The translations under genes and the position numbers were made by a program. The notes under the pieces were generated by a model. That model was not told where the DNA came from and did not search any database. It saw nothing but the letters and a program-made list of their open reading frames with translations. This document shows positions 1 to 6,800 of a stretch of DNA of 63,933 bases, in pieces. This DNA is from an uncultured Lachnospiraceae bacterium (lineage in GTDB: Bacteria; Bacillota; Clostridia; Lachnospirales; Lachnospiraceae): NCBI GenBank assembly GCA_947172705.1, contig CAMWCA010000011.1, positions 1 through 63,933 of the forward strand. Direction: 5' to 3'. The first letter of the stretch is position 1, and each line of letters opens with the position of its first letter.

Positions 1-118
1 GGAATTCATCATTTAATATTTCCAGTTTTGTTGAAATCTGCTTCAGTGCAGAACTATAAATTAAAATGACTTCCTTCCAGCTATCTATGTCGCTGTCCCG
101 CCCTGCCTTTAGTTCCAT
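1..118 (-). CDS. 5' end of probable small alarmone synthetase (GTP pyrophosphokinase family), cut by window edge
   Basis: A minus-strand reading frame starts at an ATG (118-116) preceded by a GGCGG-type ribosome site and stays open to the window edge, giving 39 residues. The visible N-terminus contains the string YSSALKQISTKLEILNDEF, which resembles the first helix of YjbM/YwaC-type small alarmone synthetases (typically ALxELxTKLEILxxEF followed by NPIEHIKSRxK). Those enzymes make (p)ppGpp from GTP or GDP and ATP. The catalytic part lies outside the window, so the assignment rests only on this N-terminal helix. It could be another helical protein. The gene diverges from the small gene at 347. 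Confidence 0.55.
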   Translation of the reverse strand, partial: MELKAGRDSDIDSWKEVILIYSSALKQISTKLEILNDEF

Positions 119-280
119 TTCATTACCGCCTTACTTATGTATTCCTTCTCCCGCTGATTCAAAATTCTCAGTCCACCTCCCCCTACAGCTTATGACTATT
201 GTACCATACTTTTACCGCAAATGTACATTATTCACAACTTTTTTATTAATTTTTAATGTTTATTGTCTATTTTAATGATG

Positions 281-309
281 TTGTGAAGTTCTCCTTCCTC
301 TGTTATAAT
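281..309 (+). promoter_or_regulatory. Sigma-A-type promoter for the gene at 347
   Basis: A -35 TTGTGA (281-286) and a -10 TATAAT (304-309) are separated by 17 bp. The start codon lies 37 bp downstream with a TGGAG ribosome site between. The -10 match is perfect and the spacing optimal. Confidence 0.7.
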
Positions 310-346
310 AAACAGCGGAGAAAATGATATAAAAATGGAGAAGATC

Positions 347-613
347 ATGTTTCGTTTATGGGCAAAAATTTTTAAAGACAATCGTATGCTGCAGGATACC
401 GTCATCTGTGATGACAGTACTGATACCCGCACCCACAAAGTATTTCATGCAATTGACCAGATCTGTTATACCTTTGACCTGGGCAAGCCGATCTGGCTGG
501 ATTCTACAATTCAGGAGTTTAAGCGTCATGATAAAGTTCGATTTACGCAGGATCATTTCATGGAAAGCATAGACTTTGATTATCTTGAAATTCATGTTAT
601 AGAAGAAGACTGA
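347..613 (+). CDS. Conserved-looking small hypothetical protein, 88 aa
   Basis: I do not recognise a named family. The ATG at 347 is preferred over the in-frame ATG at 335 because a TGGAG ribosome site at 336-340 sits 6 bp upstream of 347. The protein is soluble, with alternating basic and acidic residues and an acidic end (HVIEED), and has no membrane segment or signal peptide. It is bracketed by its own promoter (281-309) and a strong terminator (632-671), so it is a monocistronic unit. That organisation makes it a real gene, but nothing in the sequence indicates function. Confidence 0.7.
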   Translation: MFRLWAKIFKDNRMLQDTVICDDSTDTRTHKVFHAIDQICYTFDLGKPIWLDSTIQEFKRHDKVRFTQDHFMESIDFDYLEIHVIEED

Positions 614-631
614 TTCGTTCTTAATATATAT

Positions 632-671
632 GCTCAGATCTCTGGTTTATGAAGAGATCTGAGCATTTTTT
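632..671 (+). terminator. Intrinsic terminator
   Basis: A 12-bp perfect stem (632-643 with 653-664, GCTCAGATCTCT and its complement) with a 9-nt loop is followed by a run of T residues. It lies 18 bp after the stop of the 88-aa gene. Confidence 0.9.
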
Positions 672-721
672 ACGATAAACCTGCCCGCAAAGCACAGCCG
701 CGTTTGTTTGTATAATTTTGA

Positions 722-750
722 TTGACACAAGACATTATATGTAGTAGTAT
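722..750 (+). promoter_or_regulatory. Sigma-A-type promoter for the hemolysin III gene
   Basis: A perfect -35 TTGACA (722-727) and a -10 TAGTAT (745-750) are spaced 17 bp apart, 64 bp before the start codon. Confidence 0.65.
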
Positions 751-814
751 TACAATATATTAAACATAGTATTTAAAACTACTTGTTGTGTTTTGTGTAA
801 AAGGAGGCTCTACT

Positions 815-1465
815 ATGCAAATTACAATACGTGAACCTGGAAGCGCCATCACCCATTTCATCGGCATGATGATGGCAGTTTTTGCCGCAGTCCCGCTTCT
901 GATAAAAGCCGCTCTTTCTTCCGGTCACAGCGCTTTGCTGGCGCTCAGTATTTTTTGCCTCAGCATGGTCCTGCTATACGGAGCCAGCGCCACCTATCAT
1001 TCCTTGAATATCAGCGGAAAGGTGCTCCAGCTTTTTCGTAAGCTTGACCATATGATGATCTTTGTGCTGATTGCCGGTTCTTACACACCGGTATGCCTGA
1101 TTGTCCTGGGCGGCAGTCTGGGCTATACCCTGTTTGCCGTAGTATGGGGGATCGCTCTGTTTGGCATGGTTTTGAAGGCTTGCTGGATCACCTGTCCTAA
1201 GTGGTTTTCCTCTGTTATCTACATTGCAATGGGCTGGGTCTGCCTCGCCGTGTTTGGTCCCTTATGGAACGTACTTCCTCATGCAGCATTTGGATGGCTT
1301 TTGGCAGGAGGCATTATCTACACCATCGGCGGCGTAATCTACGCCCTCAAGCTTCCTGTTTTCAACGGAAAACATGCCTTTTTCGGCTCTCACGAAATTT
1401 TCCATTTGTTCGTCATGGGCGGAAGCATCTGCCATTTTATCTTCATGTTTTTATACGTAGCATAA
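815..1465 (+). CDS. Hemolysin III family (YqfA/HlyIII) membrane protein
   Basis: The 216-residue protein has about seven hydrophobic segments and the HlyIII/PAQR-like pattern: GASATYHS in an early segment (about residues 55-62), a KLDHMMIFVLIAGSYTP block, and a late SHEIFHLFVMGGSICHF block. The histidines of these blocks form the metal site of the PAQR fold. Family members are inner-membrane proteins; the haemolysin name comes from a Bacillus cereus homologue and the physiological role is unclear. The ATG at 815 follows AAGGAGG (801-807) by 7 bp, so it is preferred over an upstream in-frame ATG at 788. The gene has its own promoter and a shared terminator with galE. Confidence 0.92.
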   Translation: MQITIREPGSAITHFIGMMMAVFAAVPLLIKAALSSGHSALLALSIFCLSMVLLYGASATYHSLNISGKVLQLFRKLDHMMIFVLIAGSYTPVCLIVLGGSLGYTLFAVVWGIALFGMVLKACWITCPKWFSSVIYIAMGWVCLAVFGPLWNVLPHAAFGWLLAGGIIYTIGGVIYALKLPVFNGKHAFFGSHEIFHLFVMGGSICHFIFMFLYVA

Positions 1466-1474
1466 TTTTTCAGC

Positions 1475-1534
1475 AAAAAGGATGCACTCCCTTTCCAGGC
1501 ATAAGCCTTCCGAAAGAGAATGCATCCTTTTTTT
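1475..1534. terminator. Bidirectional terminator between hemolysin III and galE
   Basis: AAAAAGGATGCA (1475-1486) pairs with TGCATCCTTTTT (1521-1532). A run of T residues follows on each strand, so it can end both convergent genes. Confidence 0.85.
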
Positions 1535-1582
1535 CATAAGCCGGCTCACAATGCGCGGCGTTCATTTCTGTTCTTTTACTTA

Positions 1583-2599
1583 TTATTCTTCGTAGCCGTT
1601 AGGGTTATTACTCTGCCATCTCCAGGAGTCCGCACACATATCCTTAATCCCGTACTGCGCCTCCCAGCCAAGTTCTCTTTTTGCCTTTGCCGCGTCGGAA
1701 TAGCAGGTTGCAATATCCCCCGGGCGTCTTTCCTTGATCGCATAAGGGATCTTTACCCCTGTCGCTTCCTCAAAGTTCTTTACAATGTCAAGGACGCTGT
1801 AGCCCACACCTGTTCCCAAGTTATAAATGCAGAGCCCCGCCTTTTCCTCGATCTTTTTCAGCGCTTTCACATGTCCTATGGCAAGATCCACTACATGGAT
1901 ATAGTCTCTCACGCCGGTTCCGTCATGGGTATCATAGTCGTTTCCGAATACTCCCAGCTCCTTCAATTTCCCTACGGCAACCTGGGTAATATAAGGCATC
2001 AGGTTGTTGGGAATGCCGTTGGGGTTTTCTCCTATGGTACCGCTCTTATGTGCGCCAATGGGATTGAAGTAGCGCAGCAGGATCACATTCCATTCCGGAT
2101 CTGCCTTCTGCATGTCCGACAGAATCTGCTCCAGCATGGACTTGGTCCAGCCATAAGGATTGGTGCACTGCCCCTTGGGGCACTCCTCTGTGATTGGAAT
2201 GATTGCCGGATCTCCGTAAACGGTTGCAGAGGAAGAAAAGATTATATTTTTCACTCCGTGCTGCCTCATCACATCCACCAAAGTCAGGGTTCCAGCAATA
2301 TTGTTCTCGTAATACTCCCAGGGCTTTTGCACCGATTCCCCTACCGCCTTCAAGCCTGCAAAATGAATACAGGAATCAATGCTCTCCTTCCGGAAAATAT
2401 CGTTTAACGCATCTCTGTCAAGAATATCCGCCTTATAAAAGGTAACGGGTTTTCCGGTGATTTTCTCTACTCTCTGCAAGCTTTTTTCGCTGGAATTGCT
2501 TAAATTGTCCACCACTACAACATCGTACCCTGCATTTTGTAATTCAACCACTGTATGGCTGCCTATATATCCGGCGCCGCCTGTAACCAGAATTGCCAT
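1583..2599 (-). CDS. galE: UDP-glucose 4-epimerase
   Basis: This extended short-chain dehydrogenase interconverts UDP-glucose and UDP-galactose (often also the GlcNAc/GalNAc pair). It has the N-terminal NAD site [11 protein letters not shown] (residues 5-15), the SSSATVYG strand carrying the catalytic Ser/Thr, and the NPYGWTK segment with the Tyr-x3-Lys pair. The length of 338 residues is normal for GalE. The start at 2599 has AAGGAGG 7 bp upstream. The next upstream gene encodes a UDP-sugar pyrophosphorylase, so the pair probably supplies UDP-galactose or UDP-GalNAc for surface glycans. A 9-bp inverted repeat lies in its upstream region. Confidence 0.97.
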   Translation of the reverse strand: MAILVTGGAGYIGSHTVVELQNAGYDVVVVDNLSNSSEKSLQRVEKITGKPVTFYKADILDRDALNDIFRKESIDSCIHFAGLKAVGESVQKPWEYYENNIAGTLTLVDVMRQHGVKNIIFSSSATVYGDPAIIPITEECPKGQCTNPYGWTKSMLEQILSDMQKADPEWNVILLRYFNPIGAHKSGTIGENPNGIPNNLMPYITQVAVGKLKELGVFGNDYDTHDGTGVRDYIHVVDLAIGHVKALKKIEEKAGLCIYNLGTGVGYSVLDIVKNFEEATGVKIPYAIKERRPGDIATCYSDAAKAKRELGWEAQYGIKDMCADSWRWQSNNPNGYEE

Positions 2600-2639
2600 T
2601 TTGCTGCCTCCTTATGATCTTTACTTGTTTTATTGTTTC

Positions 2640-2706
2640 AACCTGTATTCATTTTATCCGGTATAATACAGGTTCCGCAAGATAATAATGTTACTCAAAC
2701 CTGTTA
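2640..2706. promoter_or_regulatory. Inverted repeat AACCTGTAT/ATACAGGTT plus a third half site upstream of galE
   Basis: AACCTGTAT (2640-2648) and ATACAGGTT (2666-2674) are perfect 9-bp inverted copies, with a third similar copy AACCTGTTA at 2698-2706. They cover the likely galE promoter on the minus strand (candidate -35 TTGCGG and -10 TAAAAT). A repressor or activator operator is possible; a structural role is equally possible. Confidence 0.4.
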
Positions 2707-2719
2707 AAATGTTAAATGG

Positions 2720-3946
2720 TTAAAGCTCTATTCCATTTTCTGCACAGAGCGCCCTGGCGCTTTCTACGGAATCAATGCCCGTTGCGTTTTTAATGGGCGC
2801 AAATTCTCTGTTCCGTTCCACCTCAAAGGGAAGGCAGCTGTCCAGTTCATGGATCATATCAAGAACCAGCTGTTCAAACTTATAACCGTTGGGAGACTGG
2901 GGCTTTATCTTCTCTCCCTTTTCATCCAAATAGGGAATCTTTTTCTCCACAATGTGGAGGGGAAGATTTTTCTCCCGGATCTTTTCCAGATCCTGGATCT
3001 TAAACAGATAATTTAAAATCACGCCAAAGTAATATGCAGGATCTCCGTTTTCATCTTTGGCGTTCATCAGCTCTTCTGTGAGTTCATAATATTCCACGAT
3101 GGAAGGTCTTCCGTCCTCCGAGCACATCACTCCGATCTTCTCATCGGGTGCGCACTTACGCACTACCTTTGCCCCCACCGCGCACTGGTTGGCAATCACG
3201 GCTCCCACAAAGCAGGGATCGGCAATTCTCTGAAGCACATTGTCCACGGCGAAAACGTTCAGCCATTCCACGCCGTCCTTCATTGCTTTCTGGGCAACGC
3301 CCCATTTATACATGGAGGAATACCAGCCGCCGTTTCCGTTGGGCGAGGTTGAGATCTTCCATTTCTCTTCCATATAAACCTTTCCCTGATAATCGCATGC
3401 CGGCGCCATCTCCTGCATGAAAAAGGTCACGTATTCCTTCTGGTATCCGAAGAATTCATGCTCCGTTAAAAACCTTACCGTTGCCTGATGATTTTTATCG
3501 CTGGTCATCACGTAAAGAGGAACCCACGCTCCGGCTTCCTTCACCACCTCCAGCAGATTTTCGATCAAACGCTGGAAGATGTAGACCTCCTTCGTAAGCC
3601 CGATATTATACATCCCTTTGGGATCGTCTGACCCCAGCCGGGTTCCCATGCCTCCGGCAAGCAGCACGGCTCCCACCTTTCCCTTTTGAACCGCCTCAAG
3701 ACCGATCGCCCGGAACTCGTTTTCCTTCTCCCGAATCTGAGGCAGTTGCATTGCCGCCAAAGGGGTAATCTCTCCTCTGACATTTTCCCCTTTCTTATCC
3801 CCTAAGGAGGATAACACCCCAAAATCCGTAGCCTCGATCTGGGTCAGTAAAAGCTCCTTCTGTTCTTCTGTTAATTCCTCATAATACTGCATTACATGCT
3901 CCTGCCCTGCGGCAGCCAGCTTTTCCATTGCCTGTTGATAATCCAT
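2720..3946 (-). CDS. UDP-N-acetylhexosamine/UDP-glucose pyrophosphorylase, UAP1 (UDPGP type 1) family
   Basis: The protein transfers UMP from UTP to a hexose- or HexNAc-1-phosphate. It shows the family signature AGGMGTRLG (residues 97-105) followed by PKG (109-111), then MTSDKNH, PNGNGGWYSS and a VDNVLQRIADP block. The PxGNGG and VDNVL blocks match eukaryotic-type UAP1/AGX enzymes better than bacterial GalU or GlmU. The start at 3946 (408 aa) is chosen over 4048 because the purine-rich site GAGGG sits just upstream and a promoter lies at 4020-4048, inside the longer frame. The gap to galE is 120 bp. Whether the sugar is Glc, GlcNAc or GalNAc cannot be decided from sequence. Confidence 0.85.
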   Translation of the reverse strand: MDYQQAMEKLAAAGQEHVMQYYEELTEEQKELLLTQIEATDFGVLSSLGDKKGENVRGEITPLAAMQLPQIREKENEFRAIGLEAVQKGKVGAVLLAGGMGTRLGSDDPKGMYNIGLTKEVYIFQRLIENLLEVVKEAGAWVPLYVMTSDKNHQATVRFLTEHEFFGYQKEYVTFFMQEMAPACDYQGKVYMEEKWKISTSPNGNGGWYSSMYKWGVAQKAMKDGVEWLNVFAVDNVLQRIADPCFVGAVIANQCAVGAKVVRKCAPDEKIGVMCSEDGRPSIVEYYELTEELMNAKDENGDPAYYFGVILNYLFKIQDLEKIREKNLPLHIVEKKIPYLDEKGEKIKPQSPNGYKFEQLVLDMIHELDSCLPFEVERNREFAPIKNATGIDSVESARALCAENGIEL

Positions 3947-4019
3947 AATCCAACCCTCTGTCTCTTTCCAAAGAATGTGATGCCACAGCCATTCTTCTGC
4001 CTGTAGCCTGTTACATATT

Positions 4020-4048
4020 ATTATAAAGATTTCCTTCCTGTTGCGCAA
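4020..4048 (-). promoter_or_regulatory. Promoter of the UAP1-like gene
   Basis: On the minus strand, -35 TTGCGC (complement of 4043-4048) and -10 TATAAT (complement of 4020-4025) are spaced 17 bp apart. Transcription would begin near 4012, upstream of the ATG at 3946. Confidence 0.65.
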
Positions 4049-4140
4049 CCATTTCCGCCGCCATCCGCCATGCTATAATATATCGCCATACACGGACACT
4101 GTTCCTTACAAGCTGTTTCCTTGCTTTTCATATAAAGAAG

Positions 4141-4169
4141 TCGTTAAGATCTCGTTAAACTGTCGTTAA
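4141..4169 (+). promoter_or_regulatory. Three TCGTTAA direct repeats with 11-bp period
   Basis: TCGTTAA occurs at 4141-4147, 4152-4158 and 4163-4169, exactly one helical turn apart. Arrays of TTAA-containing repeats with an 11-bp period are typical of OmpR/PhoB-family response-regulator sites. They lie 84 bp before the 47-residue membrane protein gene. No OmpR-family regulator is encoded in the window, so the binding protein is unknown. Confidence 0.45.
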
Positions 4170-4252
4170 GAATCCCCTCCGTCTCTTCATATGGCAAAAA
4201 GTTTTTGATAAGATAGGCAGGACAACAATCCATAAGGAGGTGCCAATACAAT

Positions 4253-4396
4253 ATGAACATCGGTCTTTTGCTTATCACCATAGTCGGCGGGGCTGCAGGT
4301 CTTTTATCCACTTTGTATCTTGTTCTTTCTCTTCCAGCTGTCATCGTATGGAAGATCTACCGCAGGATACATCTGGGAATACCCATCACCAAATAA
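4253..4396 (+). CDS. Small single-pass membrane protein, 47 aa
   Basis: The ATG at 4253 follows AAGGAGGTG (4234-4242), one of the strongest ribosome sites in the window. The peptide is almost entirely a hydrophobic helix (MNIGLLLITIVGGAAGLLS through LPAVIVW) followed by a basic tail (KIYRRIHLGIPITK). There is no cysteine, glycine-rich export leader or AgrD-like motif. It ends 42 bp before the LysM-GH18 gene and may be cotranscribed with it. The upstream TCGTTAA repeat array suggests regulated expression. No family is recognised; a stress-type small membrane protein or a toxin-like peptide are both possible. Confidence 0.6.
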   Translation: MNIGLLLITIVGGAAGLLSTLYLVLSLPAVIVWKIYRRIHLGIPITK

Positions 4397-4438
4397 TCTT
4401 TGCCGCATATATTAATCAAAAATGCGGCAGGAATATTT

Positions 4439-5575
4439 ATGGAAATATATGTAGTAAAGGAAGGGGATACTGTAGATTCCATTGCCCAGCGTTATGGAGT
4501 CCCGGTATCCTCCGTTATTTTTGATAATCAATTGTCCTATCCTTATCCACTGGCTGTGGGGCAGGCACTGCTTTTATCAACGGAAGGCGAAACCATGCCT
4601 TCCTATTCTGCCTATGTAAATGGATATGCTTATCCCTATATCAATCAGGAAGTGTTGGAGGAGACGTTGCCATTCCTCTCGTCACTGTCCGTTTTTTCTT
4701 ATGGGTTCACACCAGAAGGAGAACTTGTTCCTCCCAGAGCAGACGACTCTTTCATGATTCGCAGCGCCCTTGAACAGGGTGTCCGCCCTATTCTTACTCT
4801 GACCCCCTTAGGTCCTGACGGAAATTTTAATAATACGCTGATTTCCGCTCTTGTAAACAACGAAGCAGCCAGATCCAACCTGCTTTCCAATCTTCTGAAC
4901 ACCCTTTCCGAAAAAGGCTTCCAGGGCGTTAACATTGATTTTGAATATATCCTGGCCGAAGACCGCATCCCCTTTGCTGATTTTGTAGCGCAGACCAGGG
5001 ACTTTCTTTCTCCTCTCGGATACCCTGTGTCCGTAGCCCTTGTCCCCAAGACCTCCGACAACCAGAGCGGACTGCTCTATGGTGGAATGGATTACGGTCT
5101 TCTGGGAAACGCCGCCGACAGTGTATTACTTATGACCTATGAATGGGGATACACATATGGTCCGCCCATGGCGGTAGCCCCTGTCAATAAGGTCAGAGAA
5201 GTGGTAGACTACGCCGTCACCCGCATTGATCCTGCCAAAATCGACCTGGGTATTCCCAACTATGGCTATGACTGGACCCTGCCCTACGTGAGAGGCTCCT
5301 CCGCCGCAAGAACCATCAGCAACCTGGAAGCAGTCCAGATTGCCATTGCTGCAGGCGTTCCCATTGAGTTTGATGAGGTCGCCATGTCTCCTTTCTTCCA
5401 TTATGAAAAAGATGGGCTTCTCCATGAAGTATGGTTTGAAGATGTGAGAAGCTACCGGGAAAAGTTTGCCCTGCTTCCCCTATATGCCCTAAGAGGTATG
5501 GGCTACTGGCAGATCATGCGCTTTTTCCGTCCCAACTGGCTGCTCCTGGAAAACACCTTCCAGATCAGGAAATAG
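4439..5575 (+). CDS. LysM-GH18 spore-type peptidoglycan hydrolase (SleL/YaaH-like)
   Basis: The 378-residue protein has one N-terminal LysM domain (about residues 2-46, EIYVVKEGDTVDSIAQRYGV), which binds peptidoglycan, and a glycoside hydrolase 18 barrel (about 90-370). The GH18 acid motif appears as GVNIDFEY (163-170) with the catalytic glutamate at 169 and Asp167 before it. Related proteins (YaaH/SleL, YdhD) are N-acetylglucosaminidases acting on spore cortex during germination. No signal peptide is present, as in the Bacillus homologues, which are deposited in the spore coat from the mother cell. The ATG at 4439 has AGGA 6 bp upstream and is preferred over one at 4400. Confidence 0.9.
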   Translation: MEIYVVKEGDTVDSIAQRYGVPVSSVIFDNQLSYPYPLAVGQALLLSTEGETMPSYSAYVNGYAYPYINQEVLEETLPFLSSLSVFSYGFTPEGELVPPRADDSFMIRSALEQGVRPILTLTPLGPDGNFNNTLISALVNNEAARSNLLSNLLNTLSEKGFQGVNIDFEYILAEDRIPFADFVAQTRDFLSPLGYPVSVALVPKTSDNQSGLLYGGMDYGLLGNAADSVLLMTYEWGYTYGPPMAVAPVNKVREVVDYAVTRIDPAKIDLGIPNYGYDWTLPYVRGSSAARTISNLEAVQIAIAAGVPIEFDEVAMSPFFHYEKDGLLHEVWFEDVRSYREKFALLPLYALRGMGYWQIMRFFRPNWLLLENTFQIRK

Positions 5576-5592
5576 GCATAACGCCAGGAAAT

Positions 5593-5672
5593 ACATTTCG
5601 CACCAACATCAGGATAAGTATTGCGCCCGGCAGTATCGGGGGCAATGCTTATCCTATGTTGGTGCAAAATGT
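5593..5672. repeat. 80-bp near-perfect palindrome (long hairpin)
   Basis: The left arm (5593-5624) and right arm (5642-5672) are complementary over about 30 bp with two mismatches and one bulge. The core GCACCAACAT/ATGTTGGTGC and the AGGATAAG/CTTATCCT segment are perfect, and the loop itself contains CCCG/CGGG. It lies between convergent genes and just before a terminator. It may be a transcript-stabilising structure or a repetitive extragenic palindrome. Confidence 0.7.
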
Positions 5673-5675
5673 AAT

Positions 5676-5708
5676 CGCCGGAAACATGCTCTGTTTCCGG
5701 CGTCTTTT
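5676..5708 (+). terminator. Intrinsic terminator after the LysM-GH18 gene
   Basis: A 10-bp perfect GC-rich stem (CGCCGGAAAC at 5676-5685 with GTTTCCGGCG at 5693-5702) has a 7-nt loop and a following TCTTTTCT. Confidence 0.8.
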
Positions 5709-6650
5709 CTATGACAGCTGAATACCTTCGTCCACCGTATCGTCTTTCACAACTCCAAAATCGCACAATACCCAGCTATATATGCCTGTGGTCACAACGC
5801 TGTCGCAATATTCACATTTGCCAAAGGATGTACCCTTAAGAGGCGCTCCACAGTTGGGACATACAAATCCTCTTTCCTTCTCTTCCGGGCTTCCGGTTTT
5901 CATGTCCTTTGAGCGCATAAAGGTCATCTTGTAATACATATTCCACCTGGTGGTCTTATTGCCAAGAATGATCTCCCCGGTAGCCTCCTTTACCTGATAA
6001 TCGATCATGCTTGCCGCCATATAAAGGGTCAGATATTCATATGCCTTATCTCTTCTGTATGCAGTCAGATAAGCCGTGTTGACACTGATTCTTTCCAGAT
6101 GATTGACAATACCGTCTTCTATCTTTTTCTGAATCTGACGCTGGGTCTGCTGATACAGATTCTGATGCAGCACCCCTCTTACGGGGGTAAGATCACGCCG
6201 TTCCCATGCCATCTGAATATCCATATAAACCTGTTTCGCAAAGGAAAGGAAATCCGGGGCTGTAAACATGGGATCTCTTTCCCGAATGATCCTGCTGATC
6301 TCTTCCGTACGATCCGGCAGTTTTCCGTTTCGCCGCTGAACAGATGAGCCGGTAGCTGTACCCGGACTTCGGAATTTTGCCCTCTGTCTGGTCTCATAAA
6401 TGGCAAGCACTATAACCACGAAAACTACAATAACGGCTACAGAACTGCCGCCCCCGGAACTGCCATCATAATCATACCAGCTGTCGCCTCCGCTGCCGTA
6501 ATCACTGCTGTAACCGCCGCCATAGCCGCCGCTGTCATAATCGTTAAAATCTCCAAAACCTGCCCTGGCATCCATTCCCCACAGCGAAAGCCAGACCATT
6601 ACCGCGATTCCAATTACTCCAATCAGGATTCTCTTTCTTCTTTTGTTCAT
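5709..6650 (-). CDS. Tim44-like domain membrane protein with C-terminal zinc ribbon
   Basis: The order is: a hydrophobic N-terminal segment (about residues 8-30), a low-complexity Gly/Tyr/Ser/Asp stretch (32-68), a second membrane segment (VAVIVVFVVIVLAIY, about 71-86), a Tim44-like domain beginning near FLSFAKQVYMDIQMAWERRD, and a zinc ribbon CPNCGAPL...CEYC near the end. Bacterial Tim44-domain proteins of this layout are membrane-anchored with unknown function. The ATG at 6650 has GGAGG 5 bp upstream. Three consecutive hairpins precede the gene on its transcribed strand. Its zinc ribbon resembles that of the membrane protein at 41976. Confidence 0.8.
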   Translation of the reverse strand: MNKRRKRILIGVIGIAVMVWLSLWGMDARAGFGDFNDYDSGGYGGGYSSDYGSGGDSWYDYDGSSGGGSSVAVIVVFVVIVLAIYETRQRAKFRSPGTATGSSVQRRNGKLPDRTEEISRIIRERDPMFTAPDFLSFAKQVYMDIQMAWERRDLTPVRGVLHQNLYQQTQRQIQKKIEDGIVNHLERISVNTAYLTAYRRDKAYEYLTLYMAASMIDYQVKEATGEIILGNKTTRWNMYYKMTFMRSKDMKTGSPEEKERGFVCPNCGAPLKGTSFGKCEYCDSVVTTGIYSWVLCDFGVVKDDTVDEGIQLS

Positions 6651-6685
6651 TTTTCCTCCATTCCGAAGCGTTTTACGCGGAGGAA

Positions 6686-6786
6686 GGCGAGCGAAATGTC
6701 AGATTTCGCTCTGCCATATTAGAATTTGTGACGCTCCGGCACAAATTCTTGGTTGATAAAATCAGCTATCAAGCTGATTTTTCAAC
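6686..6786. repeat. Three tandem hairpins between the dipeptidase and Tim44-like genes
   Basis: Three perfect stems follow one another: GAGCGAAAT/ATTTCGCTC (6689-6711), AGAATTTGTG/CACAAATTCT (6721-6749) and AAAATCAGCT/AGCTGATTTT extended by GTTGA/TCAAC (6752-6786). The last can end the dipeptidase transcript on the minus strand. The other two would form the leader of the Tim44-like gene or be part of a terminator array. Confidence 0.6.
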
Positions 6787-6800
6787 CTTTCCACCTTTTT

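Noticed and set aside
1520..2407. Long plus-strand frame of 295 codons opposite galE
   Set aside because: It lies entirely antisense to a clear galE with strong ribosome site, and its product is a low-similarity string rich in Leu, Ser and Cys with no ribosome site at its start.
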